Source: Haliotis asinina
Taxonomy: Eukaryota > Mollusca > Gastropoda > Lepetellida > Haliotidae
Assembly: GCF_037392515.1 (NCBI RefSeq)
Contig: NC_090281.1
Span: forward strand, 40,648,645-40,712,644
Length of the DNA stretch: 64,000 nucleotides
Reading direction: 5' to 3'
Both the position numbers and the translations under genes were made by a program. Within the stretch, counting starts at the first letter, position 1, and every line of letters starts with the position of its first letter. Below are positions 11,340-21,400 of the stretch, one piece after another. The notes beneath the pieces are model-generated. The model saw nothing but the letters and a program-made list of their open reading frames with translations, was not told where the DNA came from and did not search any database.

Positions 11340-12500
11340 AGAGAGGACACGTCCATGTCCTCTAGCACCCCAAACTTGTTACACAGAAAAGTGGTGTTTT
11401 TCTGTGCTTTAGGAACACGATCAGATTGTGGTTTTTTCTTCGAATAATTAACATTGGCGTTAGTGTTCTTATCTCTGGAAACAGGAGTTGTCTGTGAAGC
11501 AGATGTCCTCTGACCGGGTTGAATCTGGATAGGTGGAGGCAGTAAAGTAGGAGCCGAAGAGTCAGTCCAAGTGTAGTCAGTCTGGCAACCAATTGCACGA
11601 ATTGCACGAAATGGCTCTAGAATCTGTGCTAGAAGTTCGAGTGGACGTGGAAACAGCAGCAGCATATGATGGCCCTGGTGATTCTTGGGCAAGAACAAGT
11701 TTCTTTGCATCAAGGAAAGATATGTTACGTTCATGCTTGATGCGTAAAATTTTAGATTGTACCTTCCAAGTTGGACAGTCTTTGGATGAAGAAGGGTGAT
11801 TGCCAGAACAGTTTACACAAGAAGGAGATTTGTCACATATTGTGCTATTGTCACATTTCCCTCCACATCTATGACAGGCAGCTGGGTTTCGGCAAGATTT
11901 TGAGCCATGTCCATATTTTTGACAAGAGTAGCATCTAAGGGGATTTGGTATAAAAGCATCTACCCTTAAATTGCAATAGCCTGCTTTGAGTGAATCCGGG
12001 CGTGTTGGGACACCAAAGGTAAACAAATACGTATTGGTGTTCGTGACTTCATTGTCTTTTCTGGATGTGAATCGCTTTACATCAGTTACTCCTTGTGAGT
12101 GAAGTTCTGAAACAATGTCATACACATTCATGTCTGATAGGCATCGTCCAACATCGCGAACAATGCCTTTACTGTTGTTTAATGTTCTATGAGGTGAAAT
12201 CTCAACAGGAACATTTGCCAGTGATTTGGTAGAGAGTAAAATTTGAGACTGGATCTGTTTCTTACATTCTATCAGTAGAAGTCCAGATCGAAGCTTTTTG
12301 ACCTCCTTTACGTCTCCAGCTAAGCCTTCAATGCCTTTAGCAATAGCAAAGGGATTTAACTTTAGAGGACTACCATCGGGAGAAGACATAACGAGAAACC
12401 GTGCCCAATGATCAAGATTTTTTGGAAGTGTTATAACATCATCATCTGAAGAGCACGAATCATCCGATTCGTGTGAACGTTTTTTTTGTGGGGGTGCCAT
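11340..12500 (-). pseudogene. Copy B ORF1, main part
   Basis: Starts at the ATG at 12500 (MAPPQKKRSHES, like D's MAPKTNSKK). It runs through WARFLVMSSPDG and PLKLNPFAIAKGIEG to the zinc knuckles (CYSCQKYGHGSKSC, CHRCGGKC, CVNCSGNHPSSSKDC). The frame shifts near 11600, beside a duplicated attgcacga. The second frame continues GCQTDYTW, then NANVNY and CNKFGVLEDMDVS. The C insertion interrupts the reading 20-odd codons before the stop, which is now at 5135. The C-terminal part is clearly closer to copy D than to C, E or G. Confidence 0.9.
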
Positions 12501-13049
12501 GGTTATATTGGATAGAATTCATCCTCCTAGCTCCTCACCCACCACGGAGTGTCTACATGGACGATGTCTTATGTCTGTGGACCTCCAACAGACGACACCA
12601 AGGATACCCGGAGGGTATACTCAAGCAGGAATATATCTTAAAAAAGATATGTCCTACCAGATTGGCCCATGAGCCACCGCCTTCTGGCATAGGACTCTAG
12701 GCAATGTAAGTATATGACATGGTTAGAACACACAAAGTGAAAATGGTCGAAAGTGTCCTAAACTTTTCTCAATTATCAAAATTAACGTTCATGCGCAGGG
12801 CATGGCGTGACCAGCCGATTGATAGAATCGGGCCGATTCTACCAACCGTCTAGGTGAAGTAAGGGCCAAAGTGGTGTGTTAGGCGAAAGGAACACGTTCG
12901 CAGGCTCCCATTGCCCTCAACCACCAGACTACCGTCCTCCACCGACACGGGACGCAACCCACGGCAAACAGGTTGCCCAATTCGGTCGCTCCTTGCGACC
13001 AGCAATGGGGTGCTATGGACCTAGTTGACCCGGGTCCACACGGGGATTT
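12501..13049 (-). other. Copy B 5'UTR
   Basis: Leader between the ORF1 ATG and the ribozyme, collinear with the 5'UTRs of C, D, E, G and H. No open reading frame of note. Confidence 0.7.
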
Positions 13050-13107
13050 GAACAGCTCTTAGCGTTACCCAGCACCCACCACGAGGAGGTGGCTGTTCAC
13101 GGGTGCC
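13050..13107 (-). ncRNA. HDV-like ribozyme at the 5' end of copy B (predicted)
   Basis: Same 58-nt layout as in copy C. P1 is GGCACCC/GGGTGCT, the P3 loop is CTCCTC, then GGGTAACGCTAAG. P2 is GAACAGC/GCTGTTC, so an A-U pair replaces the G-C pair of copy C on both strands. G1 abuts the TSD at 13108. Confidence 0.82.
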
Positions 13108-13120
13108 GAAGATAAGTGTA
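13108..13120. repeat. TSD of copy B, right copy
   Basis: Exact copy of 891-903. Copy A's endonuclease coding sequence continues from here. Confidence 0.95.
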
Positions 13121-13634
13121 AGAACCATCATTAAAAAATACATAAATCATTGTTTGAGAAAAACTCCTCTAAGATTTTACCGTTTGTATTGATGTTAGTA
13201 CTACCCCAAAGAGGGTTATGACCATTTAAATCTCCCACGATGACACAGGGCTTCGGTAGCTGGTCATATAATGCTTGAAGGTCAACCTGTTGGAGACAAA
13301 ACGAAGGTGGAATATATAAAGAACAAAGAGTAAAAACAATATTCAGGGTTACGCGTACAGCGACAGCCTGGAGAGGGGTATTAAGAGGAACAGGACTGTG
13401 AATAACACCCTGCCTCACCATAACAGAAGATCCTCCAGTAGCTTTATAACCTGGAGGGGAAAAGTGATGGTAAGAAGTATATGATCTCAAGTCAAAATTA
13501 TCTGTAGCTTTAAGGAAAGTTTCCTGTAAGCAAAAGGCTGATGGTTTTAGATCTTGTATTAATAGCTGAAGATCATTAAAGTTTTTACGAAGTCCTCTAC
13601 AATTCCATTGAAATAAAGTAGTGGAAGAAGTCAT
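13121..13634 (-). pseudogene. Copy A ORF2, N-terminal endonuclease part
   Basis: The ATG at 13634 opens MTSSTTLFQWNCRGLRKN. Endonuclease motifs follow: LQETFLK, then GDLNGHNPLWG. An extra T in a T run near 13131-13137 breaks the frame just before the B insertion point. The ATG overlaps an ORF1-frame TGA (ATGA), the same junction as copy H. Confidence 0.92.
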
Positions 13635-13675
13635 GGTGGTTCAATTGGAGATCGAGCACGTGGAGAAGGTCTTCG

Positions 13676-14944
13676 CTAATCTGATAGCGATGGCGTGACC
13701 TCCATGTCCAGAGGTTCAAAAGTGTTGTGAACCTCTACAGGAACAGTTAAAGGAAGAGACACTTCTATGTGCTTAAGTGCCCTAGTTTCTTTCTTTTTGA
13801 GTTGTTTCTGTTGTTTGTTCGTAAGACGTTTAGGTTTGTTTACCGATGCTGGCTGTACTTCGGGGTCTGAAAGAACTTCAGGTGCTGGCGATGTAGTGGC
13901 GGTTAATGGTGCGGGAGACATTGCTGGAAGCATATGGTCAGCTTCAGTCTCTGTCAGAGTGGCAGCACCATTTCTGGCACCAGAAACACTGTACAAAACA
14001 GTTTGGTCATCTGAGACCCAGGTGATCGCAGTTTGACAGCCCTGATCAACCTTTGTACAAGGAGTAGAAACAGCTAGCGCTACTGCGTACGTTTTTGCAG
14101 ACGACATGTGACTTCTAACTGGTAAAAGTTTCTTTGCTTCATTGAAGGATATATTGTTGGTGTGCTTCAATTTCAAAATTTGTGCTTGTCTGTCATATGC
14201 TGGACATGATTTGGAAAATGACATATGGTTACCATTGCAGTTCGCACATTTTATTTCATTTGCGCAGTTGACATTTTCATGTTTCCCACTACAACGGGAG
14301 CAAACTGGGGAGCTGTGACATGACTTAGCTCCATGTCCAAACTTTTGACATTTGAAACATCGAAGCGGATTGGGAATATACACTTCCACTTCAATGTTAA
14401 AATAACCAGCTTTTATTGATTTTGGTAAGGACGTGAGGCAGAAAGTAAACAGATATGTATTCGTCCCAATGATATCATCACCTATTTTCCTAGAGAATCT
14501 CTTGACAGAGGTGACACCCTGGGACTTCAGTTCAGAAGCAATTTCGCCTTCTGACATGTCAGCAAGACATTTTGCCCGATCACGTATGATGCCTCTGCAC
14601 GAATTAAGAGTTTTATGAACGGAAACAGTAATCCCAGTATTCGCAAACTGACGAGCTGCGAGCAAATTAACAGATTGCTGTCTCTTTGCACATTCAACTA
14701 ACAGAGAACCTGTCCTGAGACGTGTTACATTTCTCACTTCACCACATATTCCAGCAATGGCTTTTGATATGACAAAGGGGTTAAGCTTCAAGGGTTGTCC
14801 ATCAATTCCGTCCACAACTAAAAATCGCGGCCAGGATTCACTACTGACTGCAGTAGAGTCATCATCAGAAGATGATAAACCATCTGTTTCAACATGTCGC
14901 CTTTTTGATTTTGATCGAGAACCAGTTAGATTGGGGGTAGCCAT
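13676..14944 (-). pseudogene. Copy A ORF1, shortened by an early stop
   Basis: Opens MATPNLTGSRSKSKRRH at the ATG at 14944. It has the conserved WPRFLVVDGIDG and PLKLNPFVISKAI region, CCHC knuckles (CFKCQKFGHGAKSC, CSRCSGKHENVNC, CANCNGNHMSFSKSC) and the FEPLDMEV box. It ends SLSD at a TAG. The same frame would continue 14 codons through a basic tail (RRPSPRARSPIEPP) to the TGA overlapping the ORF2 ATG, so the TAG is probably a recent nonsense change. With FEPLxMEV in place of FGxLEDMDV, A groups with H. Confidence 0.9.
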
Positions 14945-15574
14945 AATGAAGAAAGGATATTCGACAACCCTGCTCCCCACCCACCATGGAGTGTCAACAA
15001 GGACGGTGTCGAAGTGGAAACCGACTCCAAACCACCAGGGTTACAGGGTTGTTATACTCTAGCAGTACAGACACAGGTAGCTAAAATTGTCAAACAGAAG
15101 AAAAGTCAGGCTGGTTCCGCCCATGGCTATTATCTGAAGACACATAAAACCCGGAGGTCAGTATTGCCAGATTGGCCTATGAGCCACCGAATGCTGGCAT
15201 AGGACTCTAGGCATAGCAGCAATTTTCAAACATGAGAGTATCACAAAAATATTTCGTGGAAAAGATACAAAGATATACAAAATCCACATTTGATGTTGAC
15301 CATGCACAGGGCATGACATGACCAGCCGATTGGTAGAACCGGGCCAGTTCTACCTCCCGTCTAGGTGAAGTCAGGGCCAAAGTGGTGTGTTGAGCAATAG
15401 GCACACGGTTGCAGGCACCCATTGCCCTCAACCACCAGGATCCCTTCCTCCACCGACACAGGGTTGCAACCCACGGCAAACGGGTTGGTGGACCAAATAC
15501 CCCCCCCCCCCCCCCGGGTCCACAACGGGGGTGTCGGCGAGGTCTTGGCGTTACCGTGGCTCGCCACGGGTGCC
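14945..15574 (-). other. Copy A 5'UTR with degraded ribozyme
   Basis: The leader matches the other copies. At the 5' end GGCACCC and the P2 arms (GGCGAG/CTCGCC) remain, but the part holding the P3 loop and the 3' arm of P1 (about 20 nt relative to H) is missing. A self-cleaving fold is therefore not possible. A run of 16 C at about 15499-15514 is also present. Confidence 0.75.
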
Positions 15575-16438
15575 TGTTGTAATCTGATAATCCCTTCCCG
15601 AAGGTAAAATAAACATCTAGTGTAATCTTGACACTGTCCATTTCTTTTGGGATAATTTAATTCGTATGAAAGACGGGATCATTATAAAAGTGAAACAAAT
15701 TCCGCATTATAGATTACCATTTTCATCAACAATGCAGTATTGACCATAGAGAATTATCAAGCGAACATCAACTTTGTGTTATGATATGCTAAATTCCTTG
15801 TTCACACGTCATAAACCAGCACATTGCAACTTTCACCACGTAAACAACCCACTCCTCGGCGCATTATCGCGATGATGTCACTGCAAGATGTTAAACCAGC
15901 CTACAACTCAGCAGAAACAATTTCAAAATGGCCATTCTGTGTTTTTACAGGCATAAGGTGGATAAGAACCTTGGTGTTACCAAACTAGTATTTCGTGTTC
16001 AGTGATAAATCTACAAAGTCAGCTGCCTGAGTCCTGGGACTTGCAGAGCTGAATATATATGAGTCCAGTCTGAAATAGATGAGTCCCTCAGAGCTAGTGA
16101 ACCCCTTACAAAAATGAATGCCACAACTATTATTCAAACTGGTTTCTATTTACTGTATATAGGTTACACAGGTGAGTTGCATGTTTCACAGAGCTGTTAG
16201 TACCTTATCAGTCCGAACCTGCAACATGTACCATATGCAAAGAAGTAGGTAAAATGGTAGATGACATCTTACTTCGATGTAAAAACAAGCAATAACATTT
16301 GTGAACAAACTAGTGGAAGACATGTTCCAGAACAGAATCAATGAATGGAACAACATCATCAGGCAGGGAGAGGAGCAGCTTCATGCAAGGGTTACCAGAA
16401 GCACTGAACAATACCACTTGCCAGTAACAGAATCAAAG
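15575..16438. other. Unassigned flank and 3' side of the hAT-derived gene
   Basis: AT-rich sequence without convincing coding signal. It lies downstream of the last hAT exon (minus strand) and presumably includes its 3'UTR. No repeat family is recognised. Confidence 0.4.
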
Positions 16439-17003
16439 CTACTTGTATTGTTTGAGTTCATAGAGTCGTCTTTCTTTCTCAGTTTTCCATTTGTTCAGAC
16501 TAGCTTCAAACTTAAAAGCTTTTCTTGATGGACCCAGTTTCACTCTCATCAAGCTGTCTTGTTTCTGTACAGTCATTCTATTTCTTGATGCAGTTAGGGT
16601 TTGATTTTTTACAGAAAACCCTCTTTCACACCCTGCTGTGTGCACAGCCAGTGTGAGAGCCAACTGACCAAGTTTAATCATGTTGGGGAAATCCTGAGCA
16701 TGGTAGGTGTGAATCAGTTGCCACAATTCACAGGAAGAGTCTCTAGGGTAATGCTGGGCAAGGACAACCTTCTTTAACAGAGCCCATTCTTTGATAGTTT
16801 GCTCGCTGTTGATGATGGGTGGTGTTGTTTTGTGCAGGGTTTTACCATCCTCCTTCCATGTCATTATTTGGTCTTCACCATAGTGCTGACAGAGTTTATC
16901 TATTTCATTTTGCCCATAGTCATCCAGCTGCTGTTCATTCAAGAAGCTGATTGGTCTCATGGAGAGGATACCAAGTGATGTCAGCAGATCATCAGAAGGA
17001 AAT
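16439..17003 (-). CDS. hAT-derived ZNF862-like gene, last exon (dimerisation domain)
   Basis: Begins after a TTCTTTCAG acceptor at 17004 and ends with TAG at 16439. It contains the hAT C-terminal dimerisation block: LALTLAVHTAGCERGFSVKN, then ASRNRM and LMRVKLG. In hAT transposases and their domesticated relatives this block mediates oligomerisation. The phase joins correctly to the exon at 17344-17537. The structure matches ZNF862/KIAA1586-like genes, which are intron-containing, so this is either a domesticated gene or an intron-bearing relic. The D insertion upstream may have disabled it. Confidence 0.85.
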
Positions 17004-17343
17004 CTGAAAGAACAATTCATTATCTGTGTGCAAGTTCATTGTTTTGTTTGTAATAAAAAAAACAGGTTCATCATATGTTCAGTGTTGTGTGCTGATTTAA
17101 GTGTTATTATGTTTTACAGATGAAGATAGAAATGCAGCAGAGAGGGTTCGAGTGTAGTCATTATTGTTTTACAGATTAAAGAGGGCTTGGGTGATCCTGG
17201 CACAGTCATCCTGGTAGCGCTCATCATCAGCTCAGGGTCCTCACCCCCTCTACATGCAGCCCAGACAGCGAATTATTACGCTATGTTGTATCATTACTGC
17301 GTGGCATTTACGATATGGAAACTGAAGCTGCATTGTAACTTAC

Positions 17344-17537
17344 CTCGATAGAATGTTGTCCACCAAGGCAGTTATGAAAGTATCAACTAAGCTCTGAAGA
17401 TTGAAGCCAGGTGTCTTGAGAATGTGATGATCATCTTTGAAAGTTTCATTCTTCAGATCTTCTGATAGTTGTTTAAGATGTCCTGTTTCCATTGACTTTA
17501 CTTTCAAGAGTTCCTTCACACAAAAGTCAAGCTTTAC
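17344..17537 (-). CDS. hAT-derived gene, internal exon
   Basis: Flanked by a TGCAG acceptor (ending 17538) and a GAG|GTAAGT donor. 194 nt, open, encodes VKLDFCVKELLKVKS through FITALVDNILS. Phase compatible with both neighbouring exons. Confidence 0.82.
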
Positions 17538-17659
17538 CTGCATAAATTGAATATAAGTTTAATAATAAAAGAAAAATGAAATTTTGTTTCAGCTTTTCAT
17601 AATGACACAGTCATTAAGTTGAATAATGATTATTTTTTAAATAAAATACATAGATTTAC

Positions 17660-17773
17660 CTTCACCAAAGCGACATCAATATTTTCCTTCTGGAAGAACT
17701 GAGAGAGGGCTGTGACTGGGGCCATAGCATCCATCATCATGTATGTGATGGAAATGAACTTCTGACTGCCTAC
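17660..17773 (-). CDS. hAT-derived gene, internal exon
   Basis: Exactly 38 codons between a TTTAG acceptor and an AAG|GTAAAT donor. It encodes VGSQKFISITYMMMDAMAPV and continues to DVALVK. In phase with both neighbours. Confidence 0.82.
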
Positions 17774-17925
17774 CTAAATGGGAAGATTAGAGTAAAAAGC
17801 AAAGAATTAATTTCAAGAAAGATCAAAATATTGTCCTCATTAAAGGTTGAGGTAGGATAAACTAAATATAATTGCTAATGATTTTAAGAAATAAATATGA
17901 TGTTAGTTAAAAAGGTAAGACTCAC

Positions 17926-18287
17926 CTTCCTTTTCAGTCCATTAGCAATATGATCACTGGTTGTGCCAAATTCTGACAGGTAAGTAAGCAGACTGTCCAG
18001 AGTTAAATACACACAGCTCAATGCCTCAAAATAAGACAGCCATCTGACAGAGTGAATCTCTTTATATGTCAGTTTTGGGTCTTCAAGTATTTTCTGAATT
18101 TCATGTATTCTGGATGCTCGCTTACTGCTGGCACGAAAGTAATAAAACAGATCTGTCAAAACTTGCTGATGATCCTTCAAATGCTGAATGCCGGATGCAG
18201 CCTGAGATGTACAAAGGGCAAGTTTGTGAGCTATACAGTGTATGTTGACACAGTGTGGATTTTGTCGTTTTATGATGGCAGCTGCAC
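17926..18287 (-). CDS. hAT-derived gene, exon cut at its 5' edge by copy D
   Basis: The acceptor AG is at 18289-18288 and the donor AAG|GTGAGT at 17926/17925. It encodes AAIIKRQNPHCVNIHCIAHK followed by LAL, the conserved CxxH(K)LAL region of hAT proteins, then IHSVRWLSYFEAL. The first four exon bases and the acceptor lie in the 15-bp TSD of copy D, so a second copy of this splice site exists at 23957-23971. Confidence 0.85.
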
Positions 18288-18298
18288 CTAATATTAAT
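18284..18298. repeat. TSD of copy D, left copy
   Basis: gcacctaatattaat, repeated exactly at 23957-23971. Confidence 0.95.
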
Positions 18299-18469
18299 GA
18301 ATGAATGAATGTTGTTTAACGCCGCATCAGCAATATTGCAGCTATTCGCGGCGAGAAAAAGTCTCTCGTTGTACAACACTTGGAAAACAATAAAAAGTGA
18401 TGCTGAAAATCACTAAAATATCAGCTACGTATCACATGGAATGGTAAGATCTGATCTCTGAAATAAAAG

Positions 18470-21400
18470 CTATATTTTTTCATATAGTTTGATTTCTTTT
18501 AAATATGCTAAAATTAAGTGGCTAGAAACTTTGTTAAAAAGTGCACATAAAGTAGGAACATCGTCATAAAAACGCTTTCTGATATGAGCAAAGACAATAC
18601 ATTCAAGAAAAATGTGCTTGATAGTAATCGGTCTATGGCACGGAATGCAAAATGGTGGGTCTTCACGTTTCAAGAGAAAGGAATGTGTATAGTAACTATG
18701 ACCGATACGACATCGCCGTAGCACAACCTCATCGTGACGTCTAAGTCCAGTACATGGATTTTGTCCAATATTGGGTTTGATGGAATCAAGCTTATTTGAG
18801 GCTTGATCATCCCAGTTCTGCTGCCACTGATCTGTTATATATTGTCGAATAGCAGGTTTGAGGTCAGAAAAAGGAAGGGTAGTGTTGGTAACTGAACTTT
18901 GTAGAGCTTCTTTAGCTACGGAATCCGCTAGAGAGTTACCTCTTATACCAGAGTGGCTTGGAAGCCAACAAAACACAAGAACCTTCCCAGCCATAGATAT
19001 GTCTAAATGGCGACTTAAAATCTTGTCTAAAAACGGGTGATTATGTTTGCGGTGTTTGATTGCCTGCAAACAGGACAAACTATCGGAAAAAATGATGAAA
19101 TGGTTGTTCCGAGATGTTTCAATAAACTGCAATGCTAATAAAATTGCCATAGACTCCGCTTTAAAAATGGAACTTCCATCAGTCAGTCTGAGGGATAAGG
19201 TGTTATCACCAGCAACAGCAGCTGCTGACACCTTATTGCCATCTTTTGATCCATCTGTGTAAAGGCTTTGGTAAGAGGAGTATTTGTCTTTAATTTCTAA
19301 GAATGCTTGTTGGTACAATAATGTATTTGTAGCAGCTTTCTTCAGTTTTGTCATATCTAAATTGACATCCGGCTGTATGGCCTGCCATGGCGGTATTTCT
19401 GAAATGTTGAATGGTGATATATTCTCAAAATTTAAATGGGCATCCCTGATATGGGACTGTATACGAATACCAAGAGGTGGAATTGATTTGGGTTTATTAG
19501 CATATAAATCCTTATAGGAAGGATTGAATACACAGTTGAAAGCGGGGTTAGATGGACTTGAGTGAAGCTTAGCAGTATACTGAAGCGCGAGTTTGATTCT
19601 CCGTAACTTTAAGCACGGTTCGTTTGCTTCAACCAACATACTCTCGATTGGGGAGGTTCTGAAGGCTCCCAAACACAGCCTGATACCTTGATTATGAATG
19701 GAATCGAGCTCTCTGAGATATGACTTGCGAGCTGAACCATAGATAAAGCAGCCATAGTCAAGTTTGGATCTGATCAATGATCTATAAAGGTGAAGTAGTG
19801 TAAGTTGATCTCCACCCCATTTGACATTGGAAACAACTTTCAGAATGTCAAGAGCCTTTAAACACCTTGTTTTGAGATTTTTGATGTGGGGTATAAAAGA
19901 TAATTTATGATCAAACGTAATGCCCAGAAATTTAGCTTCTCTGACAATTTTTATGGGAGTGGTATTAAGGAATAACTCAGGATCTTTATGCATTTTATGT
20001 TTGGTACAAAAATGAATGCAACATGTTTTAGTTTTCGAAAACTTAAAACCGTTTTCCAGTGACCATCTATGTACCTTGTTTAAACAAAGTTGCAGTTGTC
20101 TTTCAATACTATTCATGCTGGAACCCCGACATGACATATTAAAATCATCAACGAATAGAGAGCCATCGACATTGCCATTGAGAACTTTAGCCAGACTATT
20201 AATTTTGATGCTAAAAAGAGTGACAGATAAAATACTTCCTTGTGGAACTCCCATTTCCTGATCATAGATGTCAGAAAGGGTGGATCCAACTCTTAACTGT
20301 CTACCGTCTAAAAACCGTGAAATAAAATCAGTCATGCGACCACGAAGGCCCATCATATGAAGATCTTTCAAAATACCATATTTCCAAGCAGTGTCATATG
20401 CTTTTTCTAAATCAAAGAAAATAGAAACAACATGCTGCTTTTTAATAAAACCATCACGAATAAATGACTCTAATCTGACAATATGATCCATGGTACTCCT
20501 CCGGTGTCTGAAGTCACACTGGATGTCTGCAATAAGGTGATTTGATTCCAGATACCAGACTAGGCGAGCATTTATCATACGTTCCATGGTCTTACAAACA
20601 GAGCTAGTTAGAGCTATAGGGCGGTAATTAGTAGGATTTGTATGATCCCTGCCTGGTTTTGGCACTGGTATAATCATTGCTTCATGCCAGGAAGGGGGAA
20701 AATCTCCAGTTTCCCAGATATTATTGAAAATATTTAATAACGTGATGAGAGATTCATCAGGTAGGTGTTTCAATAATTGGTAATGTATATCATCAGGCCC
20801 TGATGCTGTATCATGAGCTTTCTGAAGAGCCTCTTGTAATTCACTAAGGGAAAAAGGTTCATTATAATCTTCTGAATTATCAGATTGAAAACTCAGATGT
20901 CTCTTCTCCTGCTGCTTCTGGTATTTTTGAAAGGCAGGATCGTAATTAGAAGAAGAAGAATTCTGACTGATCGTTTCGCCCAATGTATTAGCAATGATCT
21001 TTTCAGATGTTACTACATTGCCATCTATCTTGAGATGTTGCACAGTGTTACCGGAACCTTTACCTTTGATTTTGCGTATCATATTCCACACTTTGTTAAG
21101 CGGAGTACGAGTATTTATTTTAGAAACAAATTGTTTCCAACTCGTACGTTTACATTGCTTTATGCATCGACGAGCCTTAGCTCGTGTAACCTTGACATTA
21201 TTCAAATTATCCGGGGAGGGAGCTTTGTTGAATATTCTCTCAGCTTTTTTCCTCGTTTTCCTGGCCTTTCTGCAATCGTCATTGAACCATGGTGTGTTAA
21301 CTCGTGGATTAACCGAGGTCTTAGGGATAGTTTTGGTAGCAATAGTAAGCAGTGTTTCGGAAAATGTTTGAATCTCATCCATTTTATTAACAAAAGTTTC

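Larger units (their letters stand above)
904..13107 (-). mobile_element. I/Nimb-like LINE copy B (full length, interrupted by copy C)
   Basis: Bounded by the 13-bp TSD at 891-903 and 13108-13120. Without the inserted C and its duplicated target it is about 6.07 kb. In sense order (high to low coordinate) it has a 5' HDV-like ribozyme (13107-13050), 5'UTR, ORF1 (12500-11340 then 5194-5135), ORF2 (5134-1453), and a 3'UTR ending in a (TCAC)n tail at 904. Several frameshifts and stops make it inactive. Its ORF1 C-terminus resembles copy D, while its ORF2 and 3'UTR resemble C and H. Confidence 0.93.
13108..15574 (-). mobile_element. I/Nimb-like LINE copy A, 5' half
   Basis: The outermost element of the nest; its other half is at 1-903. 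It comprises a 5'UTR with a damaged ribozyme, ORF1 and the first 170 codons of ORF2. The 5' end at 15574 is placed by alignment with B, C and H, which all start GGCACCCGTG. Its own TSD partner lies outside the window. Confidence 0.9.
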
